Counted from the first letter of the stretch, positions 17,483 to 26,715 are shown. The stretch: DNA of 64,000 bases from Vibrio cincinnatiensis (GCF_022113815.1 NZ_SGOM01000002.1:124001-188000); one strand, 5' to 3'. Notes: generated by a model not told the origin, from the sequence alone. A program made the numbers and translations.

Positions 17483-18832
17483 ATGCCTACACACCAAACA
17501 ATTTCATCACCGTCTCTTGCTCGCCAGTTATTTCAAATGACTTGGCCAATGCTATTTGGTGTGCTCTCACTAATGAGTTTTCAACTGGTTGATAGTGCAT
17601 TTATCGGTCAGCTTGGTGTTTTACCTCTTGCTGCTCAAGGGTTCACCTTACCGATACAGATGGTGATTATCGGAATTCAAGTTGGCTTAGGTATTGCCAC
17701 CACCGCCATTATTTCCCGAGCACTGGGGGCGAGCCAGTTTCATTATGCAAAACAACTTGGTGGTTTAGTCATCGCCATGGGAGGGATTGGTATTGCTTTG
17801 TTGGCAGTAGCACTTTACTTAATTCGTACCCCCATATTGCATTTACTCGGAGCTCCTGAGTCCCTCATCCCCATTATTGATAGCTATTGGATTTGGTGGC
17901 TAGTCAGCGCTTGGACAGGAGCCATGCTGTATTTCCTTTATAGCTTATGCCGAGCGAATGGTAATACGATACTACCAGGCTCAATGATGATCATCACCAG
18001 CCTGCTCAACCTGTTACTGGATCCTTTGTTTATCTTTACCTTTGATCTAGGTATTGAAGGGGCTGCGATTGCGACCATTGTTTCTTTTAGCATTGGGTTA
18101 ATGCTAATCGCACCACGCATCATTGCTCGACATTGGATGCGGTTTGACTGGCAAGGGCTAGACATTAAACGCAGTTTAATCTCTATTGGACACATAATGG
18201 GGCCAGCCATGATGAGTCAATTACTGCCTCCTGTCTCCTCCATACTGGCAACAAAACTACTGGCAAGCTTTGGTACCACAGCCGTTGCCGCTTGGGCACT
18301 AGGCTCTCGGTTTGAATTTTTTGCTATTGTTTCCGTTTTAGCCTTAACCATGTCGATGCCTCCGATGGTTGGGCGTTTGCTTGGCGCTGGCCAAATGGCT
18401 GATATTCGTCAATTAGTCAAATTAGCTTGTCGTTTTATCCTGTTATTTCAACTAGCCATTGCAACGATTACCTTTATTCTTGCATCTCCACTCGCTCATT
18501 TAATGACCAGCGATGAGAACGTCTCAATCATTTTAAATTGGCACCTAATGATTGTTCCGATCAGCCTTGGCTGCCTGGGGATGTGCATGCTGTTGGTCTC
18601 CGTTTCGAATGCGTTAGGGCAATCTTATATTGGGTTACTTATCTCAGCGCTTAGACTGTTTGCTTTTTTCTTACCTTGTTTATGGTTCGGTGCCTATTGG
18701 GGGGAAATTAAGGGACTTTTTATTGGCGCTCTCGTCGGTAATATTTTGGCAGGCCTTTCAGCTTGGTACATCTACCGTCACGCGTTACAACGAGCTGAAC
18801 AGGCATTCGCTCATCTCAACCGTTTTGAATGA
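17483..18832 (+). CDS. MATE-family multidrug/toxin exporter
   Basis: The 449-residue inner-membrane protein has about 12 membrane segments in two homologous MatE halves, usual for the family. It starts SLARQLFQMTWPMLFGVLS, and the first half carries QLVDSAFIGQLG. Members exchange cations or drugs for Na+ or H+; in Vibrio the NorM group uses Na+. The sequence is closer to the DinF/uncharacterised branch, so the substrate is open. No ribosome-binding site is visible before the ATG, which is unusual here and fits translation control by the hairpin leader. It converges on aroG with a shared terminator. Confidence 0.88.
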   Translation: MPTHQTISSPSLARQLFQMTWPMLFGVLSLMSFQLVDSAFIGQLGVLPLAAQGFTLPIQMVIIGIQVGLGIATTAIISRALGASQFHYAKQLGGLVIAMGGIGIALLAVALYLIRTPILHLLGAPESLIPIIDSYWIWWLVSAWTGAMLYFLYSLCRANGNTILPGSMMIITSLLNLLLDPLFIFTFDLGIEGAAIATIVSFSIGLMLIAPRIIARHWMRFDWQGLDIKRSLISIGHIMGPAMMSQLLPPVSSILATKLLASFGTTAVAAWALGSRFEFFAIVSVLALTMSMPPMVGRLLGAGQMADIRQLVKLACRFILLFQLAIATITFILASPLAHLMTSDENVSIILNWHLMIVPISLGCLGMCMLLVSVSNALGQSYIGLLISALRLFAFFLPCLWFGAYWGEIKGLFIGALVGNILAGLSAWYIYRHALQRAEQAFAHLNRFE

Positions 18833-18836
18833 TATA

Positions 18837-18867
18837 AAAATAGGCGCTCAATCTGAGCGCCTATTTT
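18837..18867. terminator. Bidirectional terminator, MATE gene / aroG
   Basis: A 14-bp stem (18837-18850 with 18854-18867, loop ATC) has T runs on both strands, serving both convergent genes. Confidence 0.9.
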
Positions 18868-18891
18868 ATGTCCTTATTTTTGAACAAGCGA

Positions 18892-19944
18892 TTAACGTGT
18901 CCGGCGCGCTTCAACCGCAGCAGCCAACTGACGTAATGCGGTTTCTGTGTCATCCCAACCGATACATGCATCCGTGATTGATTGCCCATAAACAGGCGCT
19001 TTCCCATCCACCAAGTCTTGACGACCTTCCACAAGATGCGATTCAATCATTACACCAAAAATAGCATGCTCACCCGAACGAATTTGCGTACAAATATCTT
19101 CAGCCACCACCATCTGGCGTTGATACTGCTTCGAACTATTCGCATGACTAAAATCAATCATTACTTTTTGTTTTAAGCCGGATGCTTCCAATTCTTGTTT
19201 GATGGCAGCAACATGCTCGGCACTATAATTGGGCTCTTTACCGCCACGTAAAATAATATGGCAATCAGGGTTACCTGCGGTTTCTACAATCGCTGAATGG
19301 CCAAATTTAGTAACAGATAAAAAATGGTGTGAAGCACTAGCAGAACGAATCGCATCCGAAGCAATTTTAATGTTACCGTCTGTACCATTTTTAAAGCCGA
19401 CAGGGCAAGAAAGGCCAGAAGACAGCTCTCGATGAACCTGAGATTCGGTAGTCCTTGCACCAATCGCTCCCCAACTGATCAAGTCCGCGACGTATTGCGG
19501 CGTAATCATATCTAAAAACTCGCTGGCGGTAGGGATGCCCATATCAGTTAGATCCAATAATAGCTTACGTCCAATCCGTAAGCCGTCATTGATTTTATAA
19601 GAATCATCCAAATAAGGGTCATTAATTAAACCTTTCCAACCCACCGTCGTGCGCGGTTTTTCAAAATAAACACGCATCACCACTTCTAATTGATCACTCA
19701 GCTCTTCGCGCAATACTTTTAAACGTTGCCCATACTCGATAGCCGCTTCAGGATCATGGATAGAACACGGCCCAACCACTACTAATAGGCGGTCATCCTT
19801 GTCATGTAAAATATTATGTATCGCTTCACGTGCTTGAAACGTTGTTGAAGAAGCGACGCTACTAGCAGGAAATTTCTCTAGAACCGCAACAGGGGGTAAC
19901 AGCTCTTTAATTCGTTTAATATTGACATCATCAGTTTGGTACAT
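18892..19944 (-). CDS. aroG: DAHP synthase, type I (AroG-like)
   Basis: The enzyme catalyses the first step of the shikimate pathway: phosphoenolpyruvate plus erythrose-4-phosphate gives 3-deoxy-D-arabino-heptulosonate-7-phosphate. The 350-residue protein is the length of E. coli AroG/F/H. It carries the metal and substrate motifs VVGPCSIHD (Cys and His, about 57-65), the KPRTTVGWKG block, and the metal His in IDFSHANSSK. Which aromatic amino acid inhibits it cannot be read with confidence; overall similarity favours the Phe-type AroG. A half-match to a TyrR box (TGTAAA then TGTTAG) upstream is too weak to claim. It is monocistronic. Confidence 0.93.
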   Translation of the reverse strand: MYQTDDVNIKRIKELLPPVAVLEKFPASSVASSTTFQAREAIHNILHDKDDRLLVVVGPCSIHDPEAAIEYGQRLKVLREELSDQLEVVMRVYFEKPRTTVGWKGLINDPYLDDSYKINDGLRIGRKLLLDLTDMGIPTASEFLDMITPQYVADLISWGAIGARTTESQVHRELSSGLSCPVGFKNGTDGNIKIASDAIRSASASHHFLSVTKFGHSAIVETAGNPDCHIILRGGKEPNYSAEHVAAIKQELEASGLKQKVMIDFSHANSSKQYQRQMVVAEDICTQIRSGEHAIFGVMIESHLVEGRQDLVDGKAPVYGQSITDACIGWDDTETALRQLAAAVEARRTR

Positions 19945-20105
19945 CGCTTACTTCTTCCTATTACTTGTACTTACCACTGTCGGTTATCCCACCGCAGCTT
20001 GGTTAACATCTACAAATAACTTAAAGACTTCATGCAGCAAGGGCAAGCATTATTTTATATAAAATGCAATCTAACACCATTATTTACAACAATAGGAATG
20101 TGTAA

Positions 20106-20714
20106 TTATTTTTTTACACCGTAATGACTGAGGAAAAACTGCACACATTGCTGCGCAATCAGACGTTTCTTTTCAGAAGTTAAATGGAGTGGAGAACCAA
20201 ACAATTGTGGCCAGAAAGATTGTCCTTTCACTAAACTGTGTAACTGTTTATTGGCTAACTCAACATCTGGAATCCATAATTGTTCTTTATCTGTTTGCTG
20301 TTTTAGCCAACGCAGTAATGGGGTTTCATTATTTGCCATCTGTAAAGTATGCATTTCAAGCTCTTGTGGGCGATACAGATAATAACTTAACACCACCCTT
20401 GCAAGATCAAGATATTCACGAGACGTTAATATTTCAATTTCACTGAGCAATAAATATTCAAGCTGTTTATCTAACGGTTCAAAGGCAAGCTGAGCTGGTT
20501 CAATAAGGTGATTAGTGACTTGCCACAATTCAGCCATCAATGTCATCACTAACTGCTCTTTCGAAATAAAATGGTTGTATACCGTCCTTTTCGATACCTG
20601 CGCCATCGCTGCAATTTTATCCATACTGGTGCTTTGTGCACCAAATTCACGAAATGCCTCTCTAGCGGCCTGAAGAATGGCTTCTCTTTTAAGTTCACTG
20701 CGAGTCTTTTTCAT
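20106..20714 (-). CDS. TetR-family repressor
   Basis: The 202-residue regulator has a TetR helix-turn-helix at about 9-55 (ILQAAREAFREFGAQSTSMDKIAAMAQVSKRTVYNHF, given in part) and an AefR-like C-terminal ligand domain. Its upstream region holds a 21-bp palindrome and a repeated AGTTTACTT. This suggests it represses itself and the short divergent ORF at 20896. The ligand is unknown. TetR regulators of this branch commonly control efflux or fatty-acid genes, but no such gene is adjacent on the divergent side. ATG 20714 follows a GTGGG purine stretch. Confidence 0.87.
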   Translation of the reverse strand: MKKTRSELKREAILQAAREAFREFGAQSTSMDKIAAMAQVSKRTVYNHFISKEQLVMTLMAELWQVTNHLIEPAQLAFEPLDKQLEYLLLSEIEILTSREYLDLARVVLSYYLYRPQELEMHTLQMANNETPLLRWLKQQTDKEQLWIPDVELANKQLHSLVKGQSFWPQLFGSPLHLTSEKKRLIAQQCVQFFLSHYGVKK

Positions 20715-20790
20715 CCCACTTTGCCTTCGTATCCATCATCGATTTCCATAAATAGTACACTAATGAGTTTACTTTTCATCCTAAAATCGA

Positions 20791-20811
20791 TAAACTACAC
20801 CGACTAGTTTA
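20791..20811. promoter_or_regulatory. TetR-type operator palindrome
   Basis: TAAACTA-N7-TAGTTTA is a perfect 7-bp inverted repeat in the gap between the TetR gene and the divergent small ORF. AGTTTACTT occurs twice, at 20766-20774 and 20806-20814, exactly 40 bp apart. The size and position suit a TetR dimer. Confidence 0.6.
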
Positions 20812-20895
20812 CTTAAATAGAGAACTGAAAACGTGCAACACAAAGAAGTGAAGCGCACACCAATAGATAATTGACTGATAAAAAGGATCATGCGT

Positions 20896-21057
20896 ATGAA
20901 TATATCAACAAACCATACTATAACACTCACCAAACCTGCTGTTCACCCTCAACCTTTACTTGAACACCAAACTGATTTCCAAGCCAACTTATACGACTTT
21001 TTGGTCACCTCTTGGGCTTACTTAAATGCTGAACGTGAAGAGATAAACGTCGCTTAA
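20896..21057 (+). CDS. Small protein (53 residues), unknown, divergent from TetR gene
   Basis: I do not recognise it. ATG 20896 has AAGGA 8 nt upstream (an ATG at 20890 is too close to it). The product is soluble, with a Thr/Pro/His-rich first half, then an amphipathic stretch LYDFLVTSWAYLNAERE and an Asn-Val-Ala end. No signal peptide or membrane segment is seen. It faces the TetR gene across the operator palindrome and would be its most direct target. An alternative is a leader ORF for the downstream mutase, but about 155 bp separate them. Confidence 0.55.
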   Translation: MNISTNHTITLTKPAVHPQPLLEHQTDFQANLYDFLVTSWAYLNAEREEINVA

Positions 21058-21213
21058 TAGCGGCCTACACGATCTACCTCCAAGAAAAATCACCACCTTA
21101 AAACGACTGAGTTATACTCAACAGTAAGAAGTTTAGCGATTGCGTACTCATTATTGATAATAAATATCAATTACACTAAATCCTCTAAATAATCGTCTAT
21201 TAAGGTGACAACA

Positions 21214-22920
21214 ATGATGAATCGAGTCACATCCTGGCTAGAGAAAGATCCTGATCCTAAAACTCGTCAAGAACTACAAATGCTTATTGATAAGCAACAA
21301 ATGGATGAGATTGCAGAACGATTTAAATCACGATTAGAATTTGGTACCGCAGGGCTGCGAGGAAAAGTCGGCTGTGGACCAAATCGAATGAACCGGTTGG
21401 TGATTCAGGAAACCGCCGCAGGGTTAGGTGCCTATTTAATTCAGCAGGTTGAAAATGCCCAGCAACGTGGGGTTGTGATTGGCTATGATGGACGCCTCGA
21501 TTCTCAGCAATTTGCTCAAGATACCGCCTCAGTACTCACTGCTTTAGGTATCAAAGTGTATCTCACCCATCAAGTTGCTCCAACGCCAGTGGTGGCTTTT
21601 GGTGTCAACCATTTTAAAGCCGCTGCTGCCGTTGTCGTTACTGCCAGCCATAATCCCCCAGAATACAATGGTTTTAAAGTTTACTGGGAAAATGGCGCAC
21701 AAATTATCCCACCTCATGACGCTGGCATTGCAACAGAAATCGACCTCGCGGCAATGAAAGAAATTCCAATCCTAGACTTGCAGGCAGCAGAGCAACAAGG
21801 CCTACTAGTTTGGCTAGAAGAAAACTATTACCAGACTTACCGCCAAACCATTAATGCCAACCCACTTCTTCAGAATCACACCCACCCAGAAAGTATCACA
21901 CTGGCCTATACAGCGATGCATGGTGTTGGCGCTGAAATGGCGGAAACGTTACTAGCAGATGCAGGTTTTACTCAGGTGTACAGCGTGCAAGAACAGCGGG
22001 AGCCAGATGGCACTTTTCCTACCGTTCATTTCCCGAACCCAGAAGAAGCCGGCGCGATGGATCGCGTGATAGCATTAGCCAGCTCAGTCAATGCCCAACT
22101 GGCTTGTGCCAATGATCCTGACGCTGACCGGTTTGCTGTCGCTATCCGTAAATTGAACGGGGAATACCAAATGTTAACGGGCGATCAGGTCGGGGCTTTA
22201 CTGGGCCACTACTTGCTCAATCAGACTCATCATAAGCAGCCACTGGTCGGAAATACCATCGTATCGTCTAGTCTATTAAATAAAATAGCCAACACTCATG
22301 GTGCGCAATATTATCAAACGCTGACTGGATTCAAATGGTTAACCAATATTGCCATGCAGCAACAAAGTGAGCCACATCCTTTCTTATTTGCCTACGAAGA
22401 AGCCTTAGGTTACACCGTTGGCAATACTGTCTGGGATAAAGATGGCTTATCTGCCATGGTTGCCTTTGCACAACTTGCCGCTGAGTTATATAGCCAAGGT
22501 AAAACAATTTGGGATCAACTTGAGTCTCTTTACCGTCAACATGGTTTATATGTCACCGCTCAACGTAGTATTGCACTGGATCCGGATACGCCCCCCATTG
22601 GCGATCAACTGCGTGCAGCACCACCTCAATCAATTGCAGGCAAGCCAATCTTAAGCTGGGACGATCTCAAACATGCGCTTCGTCACCATCAAGATGGCTC
22701 AAGCGAAGCTCTGACTTTACCCATCAGTGATGTACTTATTTACCATTTAGCCGATGGCGCTCGGGTAATTGTTCGGCCTTCAGGCACTGAACCGAAACTC
22801 AAATGCTACTATGAAGTGATCGGCAGTTTTAACCATGATGAAGGCTTCAGTGACGCTCAGCAACGAGCTGAAGAACAAATGGCACTCTTAATTAGTGAAC
22901 ATCAACATAGCCTAACCTAA
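21214..22920 (+). CDS. Phospho-sugar mutase (phosphoglucomutase/phosphomannomutase)
   Basis: The enzyme moves a phosphate between the 1- and 6-positions of glucose or mannose. The 568-residue protein has the four-domain alpha-phosphohexomutase fold: phosphoserine loop TASHNPPEYNG (Ser145), Mg2+ loop DPDADR, sugar-binding EEALGY, and phosphate-binding RPSGTEPKLK near the C-terminus. Length and motifs fit the PgcA/PGM2-like branch, not the E. coli Pgm. ATG 21214 is preferred over GTG 21205 because TAAGG lies 9 nt upstream of the ATG. It is a single gene, convergent with a LysE exporter. Confidence 0.9.
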   Translation: MMNRVTSWLEKDPDPKTRQELQMLIDKQQMDEIAERFKSRLEFGTAGLRGKVGCGPNRMNRLVIQETAAGLGAYLIQQVENAQQRGVVIGYDGRLDSQQFAQDTASVLTALGIKVYLTHQVAPTPVVAFGVNHFKAAAAVVVTASHNPPEYNGFKVYWENGAQIIPPHDAGIATEIDLAAMKEIPILDLQAAEQQGLLVWLEENYYQTYRQTINANPLLQNHTHPESITLAYTAMHGVGAEMAETLLADAGFTQVYSVQEQREPDGTFPTVHFPNPEEAGAMDRVIALASSVNAQLACANDPDADRFAVAIRKLNGEYQMLTGDQVGALLGHYLLNQTHHKQPLVGNTIVSSSLLNKIANTHGAQYYQTLTGFKWLTNIAMQQQSEPHPFLFAYEEALGYTVGNTVWDKDGLSAMVAFAQLAAELYSQGKTIWDQLESLYRQHGLYVTAQRSIALDPDTPPIGDQLRAAPPQSIAGKPILSWDDLKHALRHHQDGSSEALTLPISDVLIYHLADGARVIVRPSGTEPKLKCYYEVIGSFNHDEGFSDAQQRAEEQMALLISEHQHSLT

Positions 22921-22926
22921 AGAGAC

Positions 22927-22956
22927 AAGCATAGCCTCGGTTATGAGGCTATGCTT
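22927..22956. terminator. Bidirectional terminator
   Basis: A 12-bp perfect stem (22927-22938 with 22945-22956) with CTTT on the + side and TTGTCTCTTT on the minus side lies between the convergent mutase and LysE genes. Confidence 0.8.
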
Positions 22957-22958
22957 CT

Positions 22959-23606
22959 TTACGAGGTAAAGAAAGAAGTTAACATTCCGCCAAGCATCCA
23001 GAGTGCCAACACCAAAAAAATTCCCCCCATGAATTTATGCTGATAACACCGAAACTTATCACTTTCTAATAACCGGTTCCCGCATAACCCCACCAAAGCG
23101 ACCAACAAAAAATTAAACAATAATCCACAAAGATTAAGTAAAATGCCCAAAGCGAGCATTTGCTCACCTGAGCTGGCGGCTATCTTATGAGAGACAAACT
23201 GAGGTAAAAACATAACAAAGAAAACCAGTGCCTTAGGGTTAAGTAAATTACTCAGTAAGGCTCGTTGATAGAACGTTTTTGCCAATGTTGACTCAACCGT
23301 CACTATCGCCGCTGAATACTCCGTCGCCCTCAGACAATCGATACCCATTTTCAATAAATACGCCCCACCGAATAGCTGTAGAATCGTCAACGCCATTGGA
23401 TTCATGGCAACCATGGTTGATACGCCCAGTGCTGCCAGTAACGTTAAAATAACACCAGAAGTGGCATTGCCTAAACTGGCAAAAACACCCACTTTACGTC
23501 CATAAGTCAAACTGGAGCTGGCAATCAATAACATATCTGGACCGGGTAATAACAATAACGCAACGACAGCGGTGAGATACACAGGAAGAATCGACAAATC
23601 AATCAT
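22959..23606 (-). CDS. LysE/RhtB-family amino-acid exporter
   Basis: The 215-residue inner-membrane protein has about six membrane segments and the family N-terminal signature LLLLPGPDMLLIASSSLTYG (about 17-36), plus NLLNPKALVFF in the middle. Family members export amino acids such as lysine, threonine or homoserine lactone; the substrate here is unknown. It is divergent from the AraC-azlCD group with about 170 bp between, so the AraC regulator might control both. The ATG is preceded by AAAGATAGT. The hairpin behind it is shared with the mutase gene. Confidence 0.88.
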   Translation of the reverse strand: MIDLSILPVYLTAVVALLLLPGPDMLLIASSSLTYGRKVGVFASLGNATSGVILTLLAALGVSTMVAMNPMALTILQLFGGAYLLKMGIDCLRATEYSAAIVTVESTLAKTFYQRALLSNLLNPKALVFFVMFLPQFVSHKIAASSGEQMLALGILLNLCGLLFNFLLVALVGLCGNRLLESDKFRCYQHKFMGGIFLVLALWMLGGMLTSFFTS

Positions 23607-23794
23607 TACTATCTTTCATATAATTAATAAAATCAGAAATTTTATATCAATAAACAATCAAAACATAATGATATGAATAAGATATTGATGAAATAACCAG
23701 TCAATTACTTCAATAAAAAATCATGCGCAATTTTGTACAAAAAAAATCCTACCGTTTGCAGTAGACTAAAAGCCCAAACATGGAAGAGCCGACG

Positions 23795-24622
23795 ATGGAA
23801 AAACGACACCCAGTAAAGGAAAGCGCTAAATTTCAGATTGCCGAAGAGCTTGGCGGAATTGAGCTACTCGATGCTCAGTATGAGACCCAAAACTTTTCTC
23901 GCCATAGCCATGAAGGCTATACCGTTGGAGTGATTGAACGAGGCGCACAGTGCTTTTTCCGCACAGGTAGTAACCATGTAGCACCACAAAATAGCATCAT
24001 TTTAGTCAATGCTGATGAAGTACATACAGGGCATTCGGCAGTAGAAGGTGGGTGGGCATATAAAGCCATGTACCCACTCCCAGAACAATTTCAGTCGATT
24101 GCACAAGAGTTGGGAACAAACAGATATGGAGCCCCCTATTTTCCAGAGGCGGTGGTGTATGATCCCGAACTTGCCAACCAATTTCGACTCGTCTTTGAAA
24201 CACTAGAGAAATCCAATAACAGACTGCTCCGGGAAACGTTGGTGTATGCCAGTCTTGTTAAATTGATGAGCCGTCACGGAAAAACACCACCAAAACCGAC
24301 CGAAACGTCAAAAAAACAACAACTCATACGGGTGAAAGCATTTTTAGACGATTTTCCTCAGGCAGATGTCTCTCTTACAGAACTGGCGAATCTGGCGGAG
24401 ATAAGCCCTTTTCATTTAGTCCGAGCTTTTCAAAAACAATTTGGTTTTCCACCACATGCTTATCAAATTCAAGCTCGCTTGCGTTATGCTAAAACTTTAT
24501 TAAAAACTGGTCATTCCATCTCTGACACCGCTCAAGAGTGTGGCTTTCATGATCAAAGCCATCTACATCGTCATTTTAAAAAAGCCATGGGGATTACCCC
24601 TCGGCAATACATGAACTCTTAA
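23795..24622 (+). CDS. AraC-family regulator, likely controls azlCD
   Basis: The start is set at ATG 23795 because GGAAGAG precedes it at 6 nt; an in-frame ATG at 23780 lacks a site. The 275-residue product has an N-terminal AraC cupin (HSHEGYTVGVIERG, about 37-50) and two C-terminal helix-turn-helix motifs (ELANLAEISPFHLVRAFQKQ and DTAQECGFHDQSHLHRHFK). The domain order is that of ligand-responsive activators. azlC follows by about 105 bp on the same strand, and AraC-azlCD is a common arrangement in proteobacteria. The likely signal is a branched-chain or related amino acid, by inference. Confidence 0.88.
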   Translation: MEKRHPVKESAKFQIAEELGGIELLDAQYETQNFSRHSHEGYTVGVIERGAQCFFRTGSNHVAPQNSIILVNADEVHTGHSAVEGGWAYKAMYPLPEQFQSIAQELGTNRYGAPYFPEAVVYDPELANQFRLVFETLEKSNNRLLRETLVYASLVKLMSRHGKTPPKPTETSKKQQLIRVKAFLDDFPQADVSLTELANLAEISPFHLVRAFQKQFGFPPHAYQIQARLRYAKTLLKTGHSISDTAQECGFHDQSHLHRHFKKAMGITPRQYMNS

Positions 24623-24728
24623 GCAACTTTGTACAAGTATCTCTTGCTCAATGGTGGTTAGATAAGGTTTTCACACTGTATTTTTTCAAAGCAACAAGAT
24701 ACAGTCAGCCTATTGATCAGGATGATTT

Positions 24729-25451
24729 ATGAGTAGCCACATTTTGTCACAACACACTGAAATAGAGTCTGAGTCACGCTTATTCTGGCAAGGCTGCCTT
24801 GCCATGTTACCGCTCAGTATTGCTGTTTTACCTTGGGGATTATTAGCAGGATCTTTTGCAATTGATGCTGGTTTAACCTTATTAGAAGGCCAAGCACTTT
24901 CGGCGATTCTCTTTGCCGGTTCTGCACAGTTGGTCGCTATTGGAATGATGAAAACAGGCGTGGGATTAATGACCCTACTGATGACCACCTTTTTTATTAC
25001 TTCTCGTCATTTTCTCTACAGCGTCTCCATGCGCAAAAAAATAAGTCCACTGCCTCTTCGTTGGCGTTTAACGCTTGGCTTTCTTCTCACCGATGAATTA
25101 TTTGCTATTTGTGGACAACAACGTGATCAGCAATTTCATCCTTGGTATGCATTAGGAGCCGGGCTTAGCTTTTATTTATGCTGGAACCTAGCCACTTTGG
25201 TGGGCATTATTGCTGGGCAATACCTCCCCGCTTTAAATGAATTAGGTTTGGAATTTGCCGTGGCGGCAACCTTTATCGCGATTGTCATTCCCACGGTGAA
25301 AAATAGAGCCGTTTTAGTCTCCATACTCGTCGCATTGATACTTTCCGTCGGATTAACCGTCTTTCATGTGGAAGGAAGTTTGATGATAGCCAGTATTGGC
25401 GCTATGTTAGCGGGATTTTTCACCGAACAAATTACCGGGGGCAAAGCATGA
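24729..25451 (+). CDS. azlC: AzlC-family branched-chain amino-acid exporter, large subunit
   Basis: The 240-residue membrane protein belongs to the AzlC/YgaZ family. Typical sequences are LPLSIAVLPWGLLAGSFAID near the start and SAILFAGSAQLVAIGMM. Together with AzlD it forms an inner-membrane exporter; B. subtilis AzlCD handles a leucine analogue and E. coli YgaZH exports valine. Its stop overlaps the azlD start by 4 nt (ATGA), so the two are translationally coupled. GATCAGGATGATTT precedes the ATG. The amino-acid substrate is inferred. Confidence 0.9.
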   Translation: MSSHILSQHTEIESESRLFWQGCLAMLPLSIAVLPWGLLAGSFAIDAGLTLLEGQALSAILFAGSAQLVAIGMMKTGVGLMTLLMTTFFITSRHFLYSVSMRKKISPLPLRWRLTLGFLLTDELFAICGQQRDQQFHPWYALGAGLSFYLCWNLATLVGIIAGQYLPALNELGLEFAVAATFIAIVIPTVKNRAVLVSILVALILSVGLTVFHVEGSLMIASIGAMLAGFFTEQITGGKA

Positions 25452-25765
25452 TCCTTATTTCTATTTTTGCCATGGCAGCCTTGGTTTTCTTAAGTCGGTA
25501 TCTATTTCTAGAGCCACACCTCCCTCTTAAACTCAGCCCAGCATTGCACCGATTACTGAGCTACTCAGGCCCTGCGGTCTTAACCTCCATTTGGGCCCCT
25601 ATTGTCTTTACGGATCAGGGGACACTTTGGGTCAGCCATCACAACCCTTATTTATGGGCTGCGCTACTGGCCGTAATATTGGCGTGGAAAACCAGCAATG
25701 TACTGCTCACCACTCTCATTAGCATGGCAATGTTTTTATTGCTCAATGTCGTACTCTTGTCTTGA
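25448..25765 (+). CDS. azlD: AzlD-family exporter, small subunit
   Basis: The 105-residue product has four hydrophobic segments and the AzlD layout, including the SRYLFLEPHLPLKLSPALHR region and LSYSGPAVLTSIWAP. It is the partner of AzlC and probably needed for export. The start codon overlaps the azlC stop (ATGA, 25448-25451). It is the end of the operon. The next gene is convergent, and a hairpin GGCTGGC/GCCAGCC (25823-25843) at that gene's 3' end is the nearest terminator-like element. Confidence 0.88.
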   Translation: MILISIFAMAALVFLSRYLFLEPHLPLKLSPALHRLLSYSGPAVLTSIWAPIVFTDQGTLWVSHHNPYLWAALLAVILAWKTSNVLLTTLISMAMFLLLNVVLLS

Positions 25766-25829
25766 AACGAAATGTTGCTTCATCAACCACTCCAATCTAA
25801 GAGTGGAGACCTCAACTCACTCGGCTGGC

Positions 25830-26444
25830 TTACTCTGCCAGCCATTCAACCTCTATCAAGACTTGATCACCACATTTTAAGCGCCCTAAAAATCGATCCC
25901 CTTGATGTACTTCGCCAACGCCTTGAGGCGTTCCTGTCATAACAATGTCGTTATCACACACAGTTGTGTATGTTTTTAACTCGGCCAGAATCTCTTCTGG
26001 TTTATAAATCATTTGTGCCACACCACCGCATTGTACTCGGACACTATTAATAAATAGCTCCAGTTGTAAATCAGAGATCACCACGCCTTGCAATGGAATA
26101 AATCGACTCAATACCGCAGAGCCATCAAATGCTTTGGCCCGCTCCCACGGTAACTGCTTCTGTTTGAGCTGCGATTGTAAGGCCCGTTTAGTAAGATCTA
26201 ATCCTAAGCCAACCGCCGTATAGAGACCATTTTCAACCAAAAAGCAGATTTCAGTTTCGTAATGCAACGCTTCTTGATGAAAAGCCCGTAAAGTGGAAGT
26301 GATACTGCTGTTAGGCTTGTTAAATACCACCATTTGTTCCGGGAAGGGATTATTCAGCTCTTTGATATGATCGACATAATTGCGCCCGATACATAGCACC
26401 TTTGACGGATACACTAACTGCTCTGCATAACGAATGGTGTTCAT
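25830..26444 (-). CDS. Fumarylacetoacetate-hydrolase family protein (YcgM-like)
   Basis: The 204-residue protein has the FAH C-terminal fold: VLCIGRNYVDHIKEL at the start, the metal-binding acidic pair in HYETEICFL, the lysine/aspartate region AKAFDGSAV, and VMTGTPQGVGEV near the end. Members hydrolyse C-C bonds of acylpyruvates or decarboxylate oxaloacetate; the small YcgM type acts on acylpyruvates. No aromatic-degradation genes are nearby, so a repair or housekeeping role is likely. The start is moved from a TTG (26474) to ATG 26444, which has AAGGA 6 nt upstream. Confidence 0.88.
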   Translation of the reverse strand: MNTIRYAEQLVYPSKVLCIGRNYVDHIKELNNPFPEQMVVFNKPNSSITSTLRAFHQEALHYETEICFLVENGLYTAVGLGLDLTKRALQSQLKQKQLPWERAKAFDGSAVLSRFIPLQGVVISDLQLELFINSVRVQCGGVAQMIYKPEEILAELKTYTTVCDNDIVMTGTPQGVGEVHQGDRFLGRLKCGDQVLIEVEWLAE

Positions 26445-26531
26445 TTTTCGTCCTTGAATGATGAGTAAAAACAAAGTGTAACCGATCTTTTTTAATCACC
26501 AACCCTAACCATAAAAATCCTGATAAAAATA

Positions 26532-26562
26532 AGATCATTCGCTCAATATTAATGAATGATCT
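26532..26562. promoter_or_regulatory. 9-bp inverted repeat between FAH gene and porin
   Basis: AGATCATTC (26532-26540) and GAATGATCT (26554-26562) are perfect complements 13 bp apart. No U tract follows on either strand, so an operator for one of the divergent genes is more likely than a terminator. Confidence 0.4.
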
Positions 26563-26715
26563 GCCCTTCCTCCTCTTATACCTTCATTTTTATTCAATAA
26601 AAACAAAACGTAATCGTCACAATTAAGCAATCAAACCGTCATTTAAAAACCGTAACTTACTCTCAACCAAAGCATAGAGCATGAAGCTCAATTCACTATC
26701 AATAAGGTAATAACA

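Noticed and set aside
19945..20105. TyrR box or leader peptide before aroG
   Set aside because: TGTAAA-N6 is present but the second half (TGTTAG) matches the consensus poorly, and no aromatic-rich short ORF is evident.
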